Assembly (NCBI GenBank): GCA_963712825.1
Contig: CAVQJP010000023.1
Location: 1-64,000 of the forward strand
From: AP-15 sp963712825
GTDB lineage: Bacteria; Pseudomonadota; Alphaproteobacteria; ATCC43930; CGMCC-115725
Direction: 5' to 3'
DNA length: 64,000 nucleotides
Position numbers and translations under genes: made by a program. Numbering within the stretch: the first letter of the stretch is position 1; each line of letters opens with the position of its first letter. Shown here in pieces: positions 27,531 through 35,942 of this stretch. The notes below the pieces were generated by a model that saw only the letters and a program-made list of their open reading frames with translations, did no database searches and had not been told where the DNA came from.

Positions 27531-28016
27531 ATGAATCGCTACTTTGCCATCCTGGGACTTGTCGCGTCGATCACCCCTTTGGCGGCAGGGGCCGCAGTCG
27601 TGAACGGAACCGCCGCAAAGGTTCCCGCTTATCAGGCTCGCGGCGCAATCGAGGTCGCTGCCCTCGGACCTTTGGCTCCCTCGCTGCAGGGCAAGCCGGT
27701 GGTTGCCCGCATCCACGCCGATTGGTGCCCTGCATGCAAGGCGACCCAATCAACGATCGATCAGCTCAAGCAGGCCTATGCTGGCAAGATCAACTTCGTC
27801 CAGTTCGACGTCACCAATGCGCAGACGGCGGCAGTCTCACAGGCACTGGCACAGAAACTAGGCCTCGAGAAGTTTTATGATGCGTCGAAGGCAGCAACCT
27901 CGACTGTCGCGGTGATCGACCCTCAGAATGGCAAGGTCTACGCTACGTTTTACAACGACAGCAGGATCGGCGATTACGAGAGCGCGATTGACGTGGCGCT
28001 GAAGGCCGAAAGCTGA
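27531..28016 (+). CDS. Secreted thioredoxin-like protein
   Basis: From ATG 27531 (AGGAG 11-15 bases upstream; an in-frame TTG at 27522 is less likely) the 161-residue protein has a signal peptide of about 22 residues (MNRYFAILGLVA to AAGA). A thioredoxin fold follows with WCPAC at residues 65-69. It is a periplasmic thiol-disulfide oxidoreductase. The CcdA-like gene begins four bases after its stop, so the pair probably works together, with CcdA moving electrons from cytoplasmic thioredoxin to this protein. Confidence 0.88.
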   Translation: MNRYFAILGLVASITPLAAGAAVVNGTAAKVPAYQARGAIEVAALGPLAPSLQGKPVVARIHADWCPACKATQSTIDQLKQAYAGKINFVQFDVTNAQTAAVSQALAQKLGLEKFYDASKAATSTVAVIDPQNGKVYATFYNDSRIGDYESAIDVALKAES

Positions 28017-28020
28017 TCGC

Positions 28021-28821
28021 ATGACGGCGCGATCGTCGCGCGTCACGATCGTCGCCGGCATCCTCCTGGTTGGAGTTTTGGCGTCTGCGATCGCCTGGGG
28101 ACCGCTCGGCCAGGTATTCGAGCGCGAGGTCGGAATTTGGCAGAATGCGATCGCGGCCCAGCTGTCCGGGCCCGGCGCCCTCTATAGCTGGCGATTGTAT
28201 GCTGTCGCGTTTGCCGGTGGGCTCGTCGCCAGCATCTCTCCCTGCATTCTTGGGATGCTGCCGCTGAACCTGTCCTACATCGGCGCGTCGAAGCTCCGTT
28301 CCCGGACCGCGGCCCTGCGTGTCGCTGTCATGTTCGTGCTCGGCGTGGTTGTCGTCAATGTGGTGCTGGGTCTGGTGTCGTCGCTGTTCTTCGCACTCTT
28401 CGTAGAATATCGCGCGCCAGTAAACATTGCGGTCGGCGTGGTGACGGTGATCATGGGCTTGTGGATGGCGGGATTTGTCCAACTGCCGACGCCGCAGATT
28501 TCTACCCGCATCCCGCCCGGAGCCGGCTCCTTCATGGTCGGACTGGGGTTCGCGCTTGTTGCGACGCCGTGTGCCAGCCCGATCCTCGTATTCATTTTGG
28601 GAGCGGTGTCGCTGGCGGCCTCGCCGGCGCGCGCCATCGCTGCGATGACCTTTTATGCCATCGGCTATACGCTCGTGCTGTTCCTCGCCTCTCTGTTTGC
28701 CGGAATTGCGGCGGCCTCCCGACGCGTTCTCGCGCACTCGGAACTTGTCTCGCGCATCGCTGCCGCCACGCTCGTTGTCATCGGGATCGCAACCTTTGCC
28801 TACGGATTTGACCAACTTTGA
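28021..28821 (+). CDS. CcdA/DsbD-type transmembrane electron carrier
   Basis: The 266-residue protein has an N-terminal anchor (about 10-27) and six membrane helices in two halves. Each half carries the conserved Cys-Pro feature of the CcdA family: SPCILGMLP (Cys 75) and TPCASP (Cys 185). The two cysteines form the disulfide that passes reducing power across the membrane. It is the second gene of a pair with the thioredoxin-like protein. The function, cytochrome c maturation or general periplasmic reduction, cannot be fixed from sequence. Confidence 0.9.
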   Translation: MTARSSRVTIVAGILLVGVLASAIAWGPLGQVFEREVGIWQNAIAAQLSGPGALYSWRLYAVAFAGGLVASISPCILGMLPLNLSYIGASKLRSRTAALRVAVMFVLGVVVVNVVLGLVSSLFFALFVEYRAPVNIAVGVVTVIMGLWMAGFVQLPTPQISTRIPPGAGSFMVGLGFALVATPCASPILVFILGAVSLAASPARAIAAMTFYAIGYTLVLFLASLFAGIAAASRRVLAHSELVSRIAAATLVVIGIATFAYGFDQL

Positions 28822-29037
28822 CAACCCGACCGACTCGAATGACTTGGCTCTCTGTCGAAGTTCAGCGCCGAGCTTCGTAACGACGCGAAGGATAATGTCT
28901 AGCCCGCTCGGCGAGACGAACCTCGGTAACTGAGCGTGAAGCGCAGGTGGAACCAGATCGGCTGGTGGCGCTAAAGGTCCGTTCGAACCGTGGACCTCGA
29001 GGAGTGGAGGCTGCGCGAAGGTCCCGCTGCCCGAAAT
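28822..29037. other. Convergent intergenic gap
   Basis: No gene is seen between the CcdA-like gene and the end of the TetR gene, which converge here. I see no clear hairpin with a T run. Confidence 0.4.
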
Positions 29038-29625
29038 TTAAGTAGAAGTCTTCAACAGTTCCAATACACCGCTTGCGGCGCCCGCCAGAACGTCGCGGTG
29101 CGGGCGGGTCCGGGCGAGAACGCGAATGCCGAGCAGGACGCTCAACAGAAGTTTAGCGAGTTCGGCTGGCGGGCGAGCCGGCGAGATCGTGCCGTCCTGC
29201 TGCCCGGCCGCGATACACCGCTGGAAGAATGTCTCGATGAAGACCATTTCCTGGGAGACCACATTGTGGATTTCGGCGTCATAGGGCGCTAGTTCGAGCG
29301 CTGCGTTGACGAGCATGCACCCGCGGCGCTGCTTATCCGTGATCGATCGTTCGATGACCTCGTCAAAAAACGCGCGGATTGCCGGGAATGGTGGCAATTG
29401 CTCCAGGCGGGAAACCCGATCGCGGACACTCGTTTGGAGGTAATGAGCCAATGCCCGACGGTACAGCGATCGCTTGTCGCCGAATGCGTTGTAGAGGCTG
29501 GCGCCGGTAATCCCCATTTCTTCCGCGAGATCGCGCACCGAGGTCGATTCAAAACCCTGGGCCCAGAAGCAGTTCATCGCCGCTTCCAGCACGGTCGCCT
29601 CATCGAACTCTCTTGGTCGCGCCAT
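29038..29625 (-). CDS. TetR-family transcriptional regulator
   Basis: From ATG 29625 (MARPREFDEATVLEAAM) the protein has 195 residues. It carries a TetR helix-turn-helix (SVRDLAEEMGITGASLY, NAFGDKRSLYRRAL at about 33-63) and an all-helical ligand domain with the RGCMLVNAALE block common to the AcrR-like group. It is divergent from the GST gene at 29914, so it probably represses itself and the rightward cluster. The longer start at 29637 adds only MRRS. Confidence 0.93.
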   Translation of the reverse strand: MARPREFDEATVLEAAMNCFWAQGFESTSVRDLAEEMGITGASLYNAFGDKRSLYRRALAHYLQTSVRDRVSRLEQLPPFPAIRAFFDEVIERSITDKQRRGCMLVNAALELAPYDAEIHNVVSQEMVFIETFFQRCIAAGQQDGTISPARPPAELAKLLLSVLLGIRVLARTRPHRDVLAGAASGVLELLKTST

Positions 29626-29806
29626 CGAACGCCTCACACGCGCCGCCCGCCAGCCCGGCGGGTGCCGGTGGCCTCCATAGATTGTATATTAGAGCGGTTG
29701 CACCAGAACGGCAAGACAACCTAAAGCGGCACGGCTTGTTCGCCGACGCTCGATTGGCCTGCCGGGGCGTGATGATGCACGAAAGCCATTGCCAGGAGGG
29801 TGCGCA

Positions 29807-29836
29807 TAGTGCATTTTAGTGCAGACGCTCTAAAAT
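29807..29836. promoter_or_regulatory. Candidate operator between tetR and the GST cluster
   Basis: Two TAGTGCA copies stand exactly 10 bases apart (29807-29813 and 29817-29823). ATTTTAG (29813-29819) is matched by its complement CTAAAAT (29830-29836). This lies in the 288-base divergent gap about 80 bases before the GST start. Repeat symmetry suggests binding by the TetR protein. Confidence 0.45.
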
Positions 29837-29913
29837 AGGCCCACGGAGGCTGCTTATGCCGTCCCGCTTCTCGCGGGAAAACTCGTCGCTTTTAGCCTGA
29901 GAAAGGGTTCAGT

Positions 29914-30621
29914 ATGATCCGGCTCTACTATCACCCGACCCCAAACCCGGCGAAGATCGCCCTGTTTCTGGAGGAAACCGGCCTGCCCTATGAGGTCGTG
30001 CCGGTCGATACCAGCAAGGGCCAGCAGCACAGCGCGGAATTCCGCGCGATCAACCCGAACGGCAAGGTGCCGGCGATCGTCGATACCGACGGGCCCGGGG
30101 GTGCTGAAGTTCGAGTTTTCGATTCAACCGCCATTTTGCTCTATCTGGCCGAAAAGACCGGCGAATTGATGGGTTCGTCCGCCGACCGCGGCGAACTGCT
30201 CTCGTGGCTGCTCTACATCGCCACGGGGCTCGGCCCGTTTTCCGGCCAGGCCGTGCATTTCCAGCGCGCCGCCCCGGAGAAACTGCCTTATGCCATCAAC
30301 CGCTATCGGCGCGAGGCGGAACGGCATTACGCCGTGCTCGACAAGCATCTCGAGGGCCGGAGCTTTATCGTCGACGGCGGCTATACCATTGCCGACATCT
30401 CGGCCTGGGGCTGGATCGACCGCGCCAGCTTCGTGCTTCCCGGCGCCGACGATCCGCTCGCCGCCTACCCGAACATCAGGCGCTGGTTCCACTCGATCAA
30501 CGATCGGCCGGCGGTCGCCAAGGCGCGCGCCTTGGGCAGCAGCCACGCCTTCAAGAAGGAGGTCGACGAGGAGACGCGGCGCGCGTTGTTCCCGTCCAAC
30601 TATCCACCGGCCGCCGCGTAA
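29914..30621 (+). CDS. Glutathione S-transferase
   Basis: The 235-residue protein has the GST N-terminal thioredoxin-like domain (MIRLYYHPTPNPAKIALFLE, NPNGKVPAIVD, DSTAILLYLAEKTG) and the C-terminal helical domain (FIVDGGYTIADISAWGW). This is the group related to YghU/YfcG and Ure2p. It would conjugate or reduce substrates with glutathione. It opens a rightward cluster that includes the DehI-like and selenoprotein genes, and a TetR gene lies divergently upstream. The gene is intact. Confidence 0.94.
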   Translation: MIRLYYHPTPNPAKIALFLEETGLPYEVVPVDTSKGQQHSAEFRAINPNGKVPAIVDTDGPGGAEVRVFDSTAILLYLAEKTGELMGSSADRGELLSWLLYIATGLGPFSGQAVHFQRAAPEKLPYAINRYRREAERHYAVLDKHLEGRSFIVDGGYTIADISAWGWIDRASFVLPGADDPLAAYPNIRRWFHSINDRPAVAKARALGSSHAFKKEVDEETRRALFPSNYPPAAA

Positions 30622-30707
30622 TGCAGATCGGTGGTCCCGGCGCGCGAAGATGCACCGGCATCACGCCGAAGAGGGTTTTCTAACCGGCGTCTAGCGTGAA
30701 TTTAATG

Positions 30708-31547
30708 ATGAGCGATCCTGTCCCGGCCATAACCGAAGCTGCCGCGAGCGGCGAAATCGCCGAGGTTTTCGCCGACATCCGAGGCGTCCTCGGGGTCGCG
30801 GTGGTGAACCTGATCTGGCGTCACCTCGCGACGATCCCGCGCGCTCTTCCTTGGGCCTGGGGAACACTGCGGCCGCTCTATGTCGACGGCACGTTCACGG
30901 CCGAGGCGGCAGCTTTGCACGGCGATCTCGACTTGCCCTGGCTTCCGCCATTTCCGCCCGAAATCCTCGCCGCGGGGGGTCTTCTCGACCCCGACATCAG
31001 CGCGATCCGCAATGTTCTCGCCGCGTATGACCGGACGAACGCGATGGCGCTGATTGCCTTGTCCACGCTGCTGCTCCGCCTCGACGACGAGCCGCTCACC
31101 CCCCACGCGGCATCGTCGCACAGCGAAGCACCGCGCGAACGGCCATCTGCAATCCCTCTCCCGGTGTTGCTCAGCATGACGGATCTGGCGCCAGCCGCTG
31201 CGGAACTGGTGCTGACACTAAACCGTCTCGGCACGCGACGCGGTGATCCGATCCTCGCCAGCATGTACCGCCACCTGGCGCACTGGCCGGCCTACCTGGC
31301 GCTGGCTTGGGCGATGATCGCCCCGCTCGATGCCGATGGGTCGCTCGAGCAGGCGATCGCCGATGCCGTGGCGAAGGCGCGGGCGCGCGCCGCGCGCGTC
31401 GCAACGCAACTCTACGTCCCTGCAGAGTGGGTGTCGCCAGCGACCCGCGCCACGATACGATCCGCGGTCGAGCCGTTCACCGGCGACGTCATTGCCAAGA
31501 TGGTCGTCATCTGCGCCGTGCTGCGCGCGGCCGCTGGCCCCGCATGA
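30708..31547 (+). CDS. DehI-like (halocarboxylic acid dehalogenase family) protein, copy 1
   Basis: I choose the ATG at 30708 (MSDPVPAITEA) because it gives 279 residues, exactly the length of the paralogue at 37476. Two ATGs lie just before it. The chain is all-helical and shows an internal repeat: NLIWRHLATIPRALPWAW near residue 35 and SMYRHLAHWPAYLALAW near 185. That pseudo-dimer layout is known for DehI, a haloacid dehalogenase that acts on both D and L substrates. Function is inferred from the fold only; I did not verify DehI catalytic residues. It lies 86 bases after the GST and 103 before the GrdB-like gene. Confidence 0.72.
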   Translation: MSDPVPAITEAAASGEIAEVFADIRGVLGVAVVNLIWRHLATIPRALPWAWGTLRPLYVDGTFTAEAAALHGDLDLPWLPPFPPEILAAGGLLDPDISAIRNVLAAYDRTNAMALIALSTLLLRLDDEPLTPHAASSHSEAPRERPSAIPLPVLLSMTDLAPAAAELVLTLNRLGTRRGDPILASMYRHLAHWPAYLALAWAMIAPLDADGSLEQAIADAVAKARARAARVATQLYVPAEWVSPATRATIRSAVEPFTGDVIAKMVVICAVLRAAAGPA

Positions 31548-31650
31548 GTGTGAGCTTTCAAAGAGACTGCGAGATACAGCCGCCAGGGCGAGGAATTAAA
31601 AACGCACCCCTTCCGACAGCCGGCCCCCCTGCAACACAAGGAGAAGTGCA

Positions 31651-32862
31651 GTGACGCGATTAACCGATTTGCCGCCGGCGCAGGCGAAACGCCTCGCCGA
31701 GGCCGAGTGTCCCAAATTCGAGACCACACCCTGGGTGACCGGGCCGGCCCTGTCGCAGCGTCGGATCGCGATCGTGTCCTCGGCCGGTCTCGTTGTCAGA
31801 GGCGAAATGCCATTTCGCGGGCGGGATGCGGATTACCGGGCAGTTCCGGTGGACACCAGGCCCGAGGATCTGCTGGTCAGCCACATTTCGATCAACTTCG
31901 ACCGCACCGGGCTGCAGGAGGATTGGAACGTCGCCTTCCCGCTCGAGCGGCTGAAGGAGCTTGCCGCCGACGGCGTGATCGGCTCGGTTGCCGAGACGCA
32001 TTACTCGTTTATGGGCGCCAGCGATCCCATACAGATGGAGCCCCATGCCCGCGAGCTCGCGGGCCGTCTGAAGCGCGACCAGGTCAACTCCGTCCTCCTC
32101 TGCCCGGTTTGACCAGTGTGCACGCGCGCCGTGAGCGCGCTGGCTCACTATCTCGAAGAAGAGGGACTTGCGACGGTCGCGATCAGCCTGATCCGGCCCC
32201 AGACCGAGAATACCAAACCGCCACGCGCGCTATGGGTTCCGTTCGAGTTGGGCCGGCCGTTTGGCCCGCCCGGTGACACGGCATTCCAGAGACGCGTCAT
32301 CCTCGCGGCGTTGGGCATGCTCGAACGCGACAACGGCCCGGTGATCATCGAGGATTTCCCCGATGACGACCCGCGCTGGCAGCCCGATCCCGGCTGGCGC
32401 CCGCCGCCGATAGCCGCACCACCTGCCGCCGGCTCGGCCGAGGCGCTCGCCGCACAGCTCGAGGCGGAGATCCCGGAGCTCCGGGATGCGCATCAGCGCT
32501 GGGTTGCGCAATATGGCCGCACCGCGGTCGGTCTTTGCGGATTGTCGATCAGCGAGTGCGGCCGGTATGTCGCGGACTGGCTGTGCGGCAAGGCGCCGCC
32601 AAGCCCGCGCGAGGCGTTCTCGGGGCCGCTGATGCTGCGTTTCGCGGTCGATGATGTGAAGGCCCACTACCTGGAAGCGGCTGCGGCCGGCGCCGGCAGG
32701 CCGTCGAGCCGGCAGCTCGGCGACTGGTTCTGGAACGAGACCGCAGCCGGTGCCGCGATCCATGCCCTGCGCGAGACTTGCCTCGCGAGCGAGGACGACC
32801 GGCTAAAATTGATCGCCGGCAATTTCCTGGTTCCGGCCGCGCGCGTGCGCAGCACGGGATGA
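31651..32862 (+). CDS. GrdB-like selenoprotein (Sec encoded by UGA 32110-32112)
   Basis: A GTG at 31651 with AAGGAG eight bases upstream opens a frame of 403 residues containing one in-frame TGA at codon 154. Both halves read as one protein of the glycine/sarcosine/betaine/D-proline reductase selenoprotein B family (GRDB): FETTPWVTG, SHISINFDRTG, WNVAFPLERL, HYSFMGASDP, then LLCPV-Sec-PVCTRAV and ALAHYLEEEGL, WVPFELGRPFG. The U-x-x-C motif is where this family carries selenocysteine, or Cys in other members. A hairpin suited to be a SECIS follows (32113-32143). Split gene calls (31651-32112 and 32116-32862) would miss this. The substrate in aerobic proteobacteria is unknown. Confidence 0.85.
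32110..32143 (+). promoter_or_regulatory. Predicted bacterial SECIS after the GrdB-like UGA
   Basis: Directly after the UGA, CCA (32113-32115) can pair with TGG (32141-32143). GCGCGC (32124-32129) pairs with GCGCGC (32135-32140) around the five-base loop CGTGA. The loop has G at its second position, 19 bases after the UGA. This fits the known bSECIS rule (loop about 16-37 bases from UGA, G among the first two loop bases). Confidence 0.65.
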
Positions 32863-34512
32863 ATGCAACGGGTCGTGGTCGATGCGCAAATCCCGCCGGC
32901 CGTGGCAGGTGCGGCTCGATCGGATGGTGAGCCGCCTGGTCGGTTCGGCTCAGACGGGGGGGCATCAGCGGTGAGAGGTGCGCCGGATCACGCGGCACCC
33001 GCGGTCAACCGCGCCGCGATCACGATCTCGATCATGCTGGCGACAATCATGCAGGCGATCGACACGACGATCGCCAACGTTGCGCTGCCGCACATTCAGG
33101 GCAGCCTGTCAGCGGCGCAGGACCAGATCACCTGGATCCTGACCTCCTATATCGTTGCCGCCGCGATTATGACCCCGCTGACCGGCTGGCTCGCTGGCGC
33201 CTTTGGCATCAAGGGCGTCTTTCTGATCTCGGTCGCCGGCTTTACCGTGGCCTCGGCGCTGTGCGGCTTGGCGCAGAGCCTTCCCCAAATGGTGCTCTTT
33301 CGCTTGCTGCAGGGGATATGCGGTGCCGCATTGATGCCGTTGTCGCAAGCGGTGCTGCTGCGCATCAACCCGCCCGAGCGGCATGGTCAAGCGATGGCAG
33401 TCTGGGGCACTGGAGCCATGATTGGGCCGATTGCCGGCCCTGCGCTCGGCGGCTGGCTGACCGACAATTACAACTGGCGCTGGGTGTTCTACATCAACCT
33501 GCCGGTCGGCATCATTGCCTTCCTCGGCATCCTTGTTTTCATTCACGAGACCCGTCAGACGCGGCGCGAGCGTTTCGATTTCTTCGGCTTTGCGGCACTC
33601 GGCGTTGCAATCGGCGCGTTGCAGATGCTGCTCGACCGCGGCGAGCTCAAGGATTGGTTCCACTCAACCGAGATCTGGGTCGAGGCGACGGTCGCCAGCC
33701 TCGCCTTTTATCTGCTTGTCGTTCACACGGCAACGACGAGAGAGCCGCCGTTCCTCAATCGCGAGCTGATGCGCGACGGCAATTTTGTTGTCGGACTCGT
33801 GCTGATGTTCTTTATCGGCGTCATCATGTTCGCGACTTTGACGCTGCTGCCAACGATGCTGCAGCAGTCAATGGACTACCCGGTGGCGACCGCCGGTCTT
33901 GTCATAGCGCCCCGCGGCATCGGTACGATGATCGCAATGTTCCTCGTCGGCCGCATCATCAACATGGTCGACATCCGCCTCTTAATCCTCAGCGGCCTGG
34001 CGCTGACCACTATCTCGCTCTATCAGATGAGCGGGTTCTCGCTCGCCATGGATACGCAGCCGATTGTTGTCTCGGGACTGGTTCAAGGTTTCGGGCTGGG
34101 GTTTGTTTTTGTGCCGTTGAGCACGATCAGCTTTTCGAGCCTGCCGCGCTCGGTCCTGACCCAAGGCACCGCTATCTTCAGCCTGATGCGCAACATCGGC
34201 AGCAGCATCGGGATCGCAATCCTCGAGGCTTTGTTTGTCGAGAACACCCAGATCGTGCATTCGCGCCTCGTCGAGCAGCTGCGTCCTGACAACCCGCTGG
34301 CCCAGGCACCGTACCTCTTGTCGCCCTACAGCCTAAGCACCACCACCGGCATTGCAGCACTCAATGCCGAGGTCACGCGGCAGGCGCAGATGGTCGCCTA
34401 TATCGACGACTTCAAATTGATGATGGTCATCGCCTTTCTCGTGGCGCCCCTGCTGTTGTTGCTGCACAATCCGCGCGGCGGGAGCGCTCCCAGCCCCGCA
34501 GCTGCCGAGTGA
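32863..34512 (+). CDS. DHA2-type MFS drug efflux permease
   Basis: The frame opens with ATG directly after the GrdB-like stop. Family members suggest that translation may instead start at GTG 32971 (VRGAPDHAAPAVNR), giving about 513 residues. About 14 membrane helices and the DHA2 motifs are seen: IDTTIANVALPHIQG, motif A-like GWLAGAFGIKGVFL, and motif C GAMIGPIAGPALGGWL. It would export a drug-like or toxic compound using proton force. Zero spacing to the selenoprotein gene implies a shared transcript. There is no membrane-fusion gene beside it. Confidence 0.93.
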   Translation: MQRVVVDAQIPPAVAGAARSDGEPPGRFGSDGGASAVRGAPDHAAPAVNRAAITISIMLATIMQAIDTTIANVALPHIQGSLSAAQDQITWILTSYIVAAAIMTPLTGWLAGAFGIKGVFLISVAGFTVASALCGLAQSLPQMVLFRLLQGICGAALMPLSQAVLLRINPPERHGQAMAVWGTGAMIGPIAGPALGGWLTDNYNWRWVFYINLPVGIIAFLGILVFIHETRQTRRERFDFFGFAALGVAIGALQMLLDRGELKDWFHSTEIWVEATVASLAFYLLVVHTATTREPPFLNRELMRDGNFVVGLVLMFFIGVIMFATLTLLPTMLQQSMDYPVATAGLVIAPRGIGTMIAMFLVGRIINMVDIRLLILSGLALTTISLYQMSGFSLAMDTQPIVVSGLVQGFGLGFVFVPLSTISFSSLPRSVLTQGTAIFSLMRNIGSSIGIAILEALFVENTQIVHSRLVEQLRPDNPLAQAPYLLSPYSLSTTTGIAALNAEVTRQAQMVAYIDDFKLMMVIAFLVAPLLLLLHNPRGGSAPSPAAAE

Positions 34513-34604
34513 ACGGCCGATGCCCCGACCAGACGCGAATTGCCCGCGATACATCCCGCACCTTTCGAGGCGACACTCTGATACCTCTTACATGGAGGAG
34601 CACG

Positions 34605-35255
34605 ATGCTTGCCGAACCACTGGATACGATACGACAAGGCGCCGACAAACGCATCCGGCTGACAAACGGGCGATCATGCATCGCGCCACGGATGACTTGC
34701 GCGCATCGGTGATTTTGAACGGCGTCATCAAAGTGGGCGATCCGCTGCCGGCGTTCGCGCTCAAGAACGCCTTTGGGCAGGAGGTGCGCTCGGTCCGAGC
34801 TTGTCGCTAAAGGGTGCTGGTCTTGACAGTGTTCCGCGGCAGCTGGTGACCCTATTGCGTGGCAGAGCTGTATGCTTTGCAGCAAGTAGCGGACACCCTC
34901 AAGAACCTTGATACAACGATCGTAGCGATCACGCCGCAACTGGCGAAAGCCAGCCGGTCTCTGATCCAACAGCAAAAGATTGGTTTCGACCTGCTGTCCG
35001 ACCCGGGCAACGCCTACTCGGCGCAGCTTGGTAGCTTGGTCTGAGGTTCACATTGCCCGATGATCTAAAGGCGGTCTATCTCAGCTTTGGCATTGACCTC
35101 CCGGTTCGTAACGACGAGCCGAGTTGGACCCTGCCGATGCCGGCACGGTTTGTGGTCGACCGCGGCGGCACCGTTCGTGCGACCGATGTCGACCCGATTA
35201 CGAGCGCCGTCCCGAACCGCAGAAGACCGTCGGCGACCTCAATGCTCTGGCATGA
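34605..35255 (+). pseudogene. Peroxiredoxin-like (AhpC/TSA fold) selenoprotein gene, frameshifted
   Basis: GGAGGAG precedes the ATG at 34605. Joining frames gives MLAEPLDTIRQGADK, KVGDPLPAFALKNAFGQEV, SELVAKG, VLVLTVFRGSW-TGA-PYCVAEL, FTLPDDLKAVYLSFGIDLP and a TGA at 35253-35255. Family proteins have WCPYC at the active site, so the TGA at 34847-34849 stands exactly where Cys or Sec belongs, and a SECIS-like hairpin follows. Frame breaks occur near 34655, 34793, 34812, 35041 and 35195. The gene therefore looks recently inactivated, or it was sequenced with errors. It follows the MFS gene by 92 bases. Confidence 0.8.
34847..34885 (+). promoter_or_regulatory. Predicted bacterial SECIS in the peroxiredoxin-like gene
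   Basis: After the UGA, TTGC (34855-34858) can pair with GCAA (34882-34885). GCAGAGC (34862-34868) pairs with GCTTTGC (34874-34880), with one G-U pair, around the loop TGTAT. G is the second loop base, 21 bases after the UGA, as in known bSECIS elements. Confidence 0.68.
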
Positions 35256-35288
35256 AGCGGCATCGACGCGATTGAGAAGCAGCACCCT

Positions 35289-35310
35289 CGGGGAGCGCTT
35301 GCGCTCCCCG
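35289..35310 (+). terminator. Strong hairpin after the selenoprotein cluster
   Basis: CGGGGAGCGC and its exact complement form a 10-bp stem around TT. There is no T run after it, so it may be a weak intrinsic terminator or an mRNA-stabilising hairpin. It lies 33 bases after the peroxiredoxin-like stop. Confidence 0.55.
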
Positions 35311-35330
35311 AACCACCCGTTAGGAGGCGG

Positions 35331-35822
35331 ATGCACTCTATGATCAGCGCCAACCCTTTCGCCCGTGCGGTTGCGGCGTTTGTCGTCGGCGGGCTCGCGG
35401 TGCTCGTTGTTCACCAGCCCGTGGTGGCGCTGCTGCATGCGCTCGGCTCCACGCCGATTACACCCTATAGCCTTCGAGCAACACGGCCCTGGGGCATTCC
35501 AGTATTCCTGTCGTTGAGTTTTTGGGGAGGGATCTGGGCGATCCCGATTGTTTGGGTATTGGATCGTCTCCCGGGCGGGTGGATTTATTGGATCGGCGCA
35601 ATCTGTCTTGGCGCATTGCCGCCAACCTTGATGACTTGGTTCGTCATTTTTCCGTTAAAGGGTCTCTCGGCCAGCAACGCCGGCGCGTCTGTTGGCGCTG
35701 TCAATGCGCTGATTGTCAACGGCGTCTGGGGTTTCGCAATCGGGTTTGCATGGTCTCGGCTGCTGGCCGCTGCACCGGCGTCACCCATTGCGGCCATTGC
35801 TCCCGACAGAATTCGAAGCTGA
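35331..35822 (+). CDS. Four-helix membrane protein, unknown
   Basis: The 163-residue protein has about four membrane helices (AVAAFVVGGLAVLVVH, FLSLSFWGGIWAIPIVWVL, WIYWIGAICLGALPP, GAVNALIVNGVWGFAIGFAW). A GGAGG site lies three bases before the ATG at 35331. The second ATG at 35340 has 12-base spacing, so the start is uncertain by three codons. I know similar short hypothetical membrane proteins from proteobacteria but no function. It follows the selenoprotein cluster after a hairpin and may be separately transcribed. Confidence 0.72.
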   Translation: MHSMISANPFARAVAAFVVGGLAVLVVHQPVVALLHALGSTPITPYSLRATRPWGIPVFLSLSFWGGIWAIPIVWVLDRLPGGWIYWIGAICLGALPPTLMTWFVIFPLKGLSASNAGASVGAVNALIVNGVWGFAIGFAWSRLLAAAPASPIAAIAPDRIRS

Positions 35823-35942
35823 GACCCATGTTGACCTGGGGATCTACGATCACTGCGTTGAGTGCCACTTCGGCAAGGTCACTTCACCGTTTGGGTTTGT
35901 GTTCGCGCCGCTGTCCGCCGACCTCTTCCTAGGCTGCTGGTG

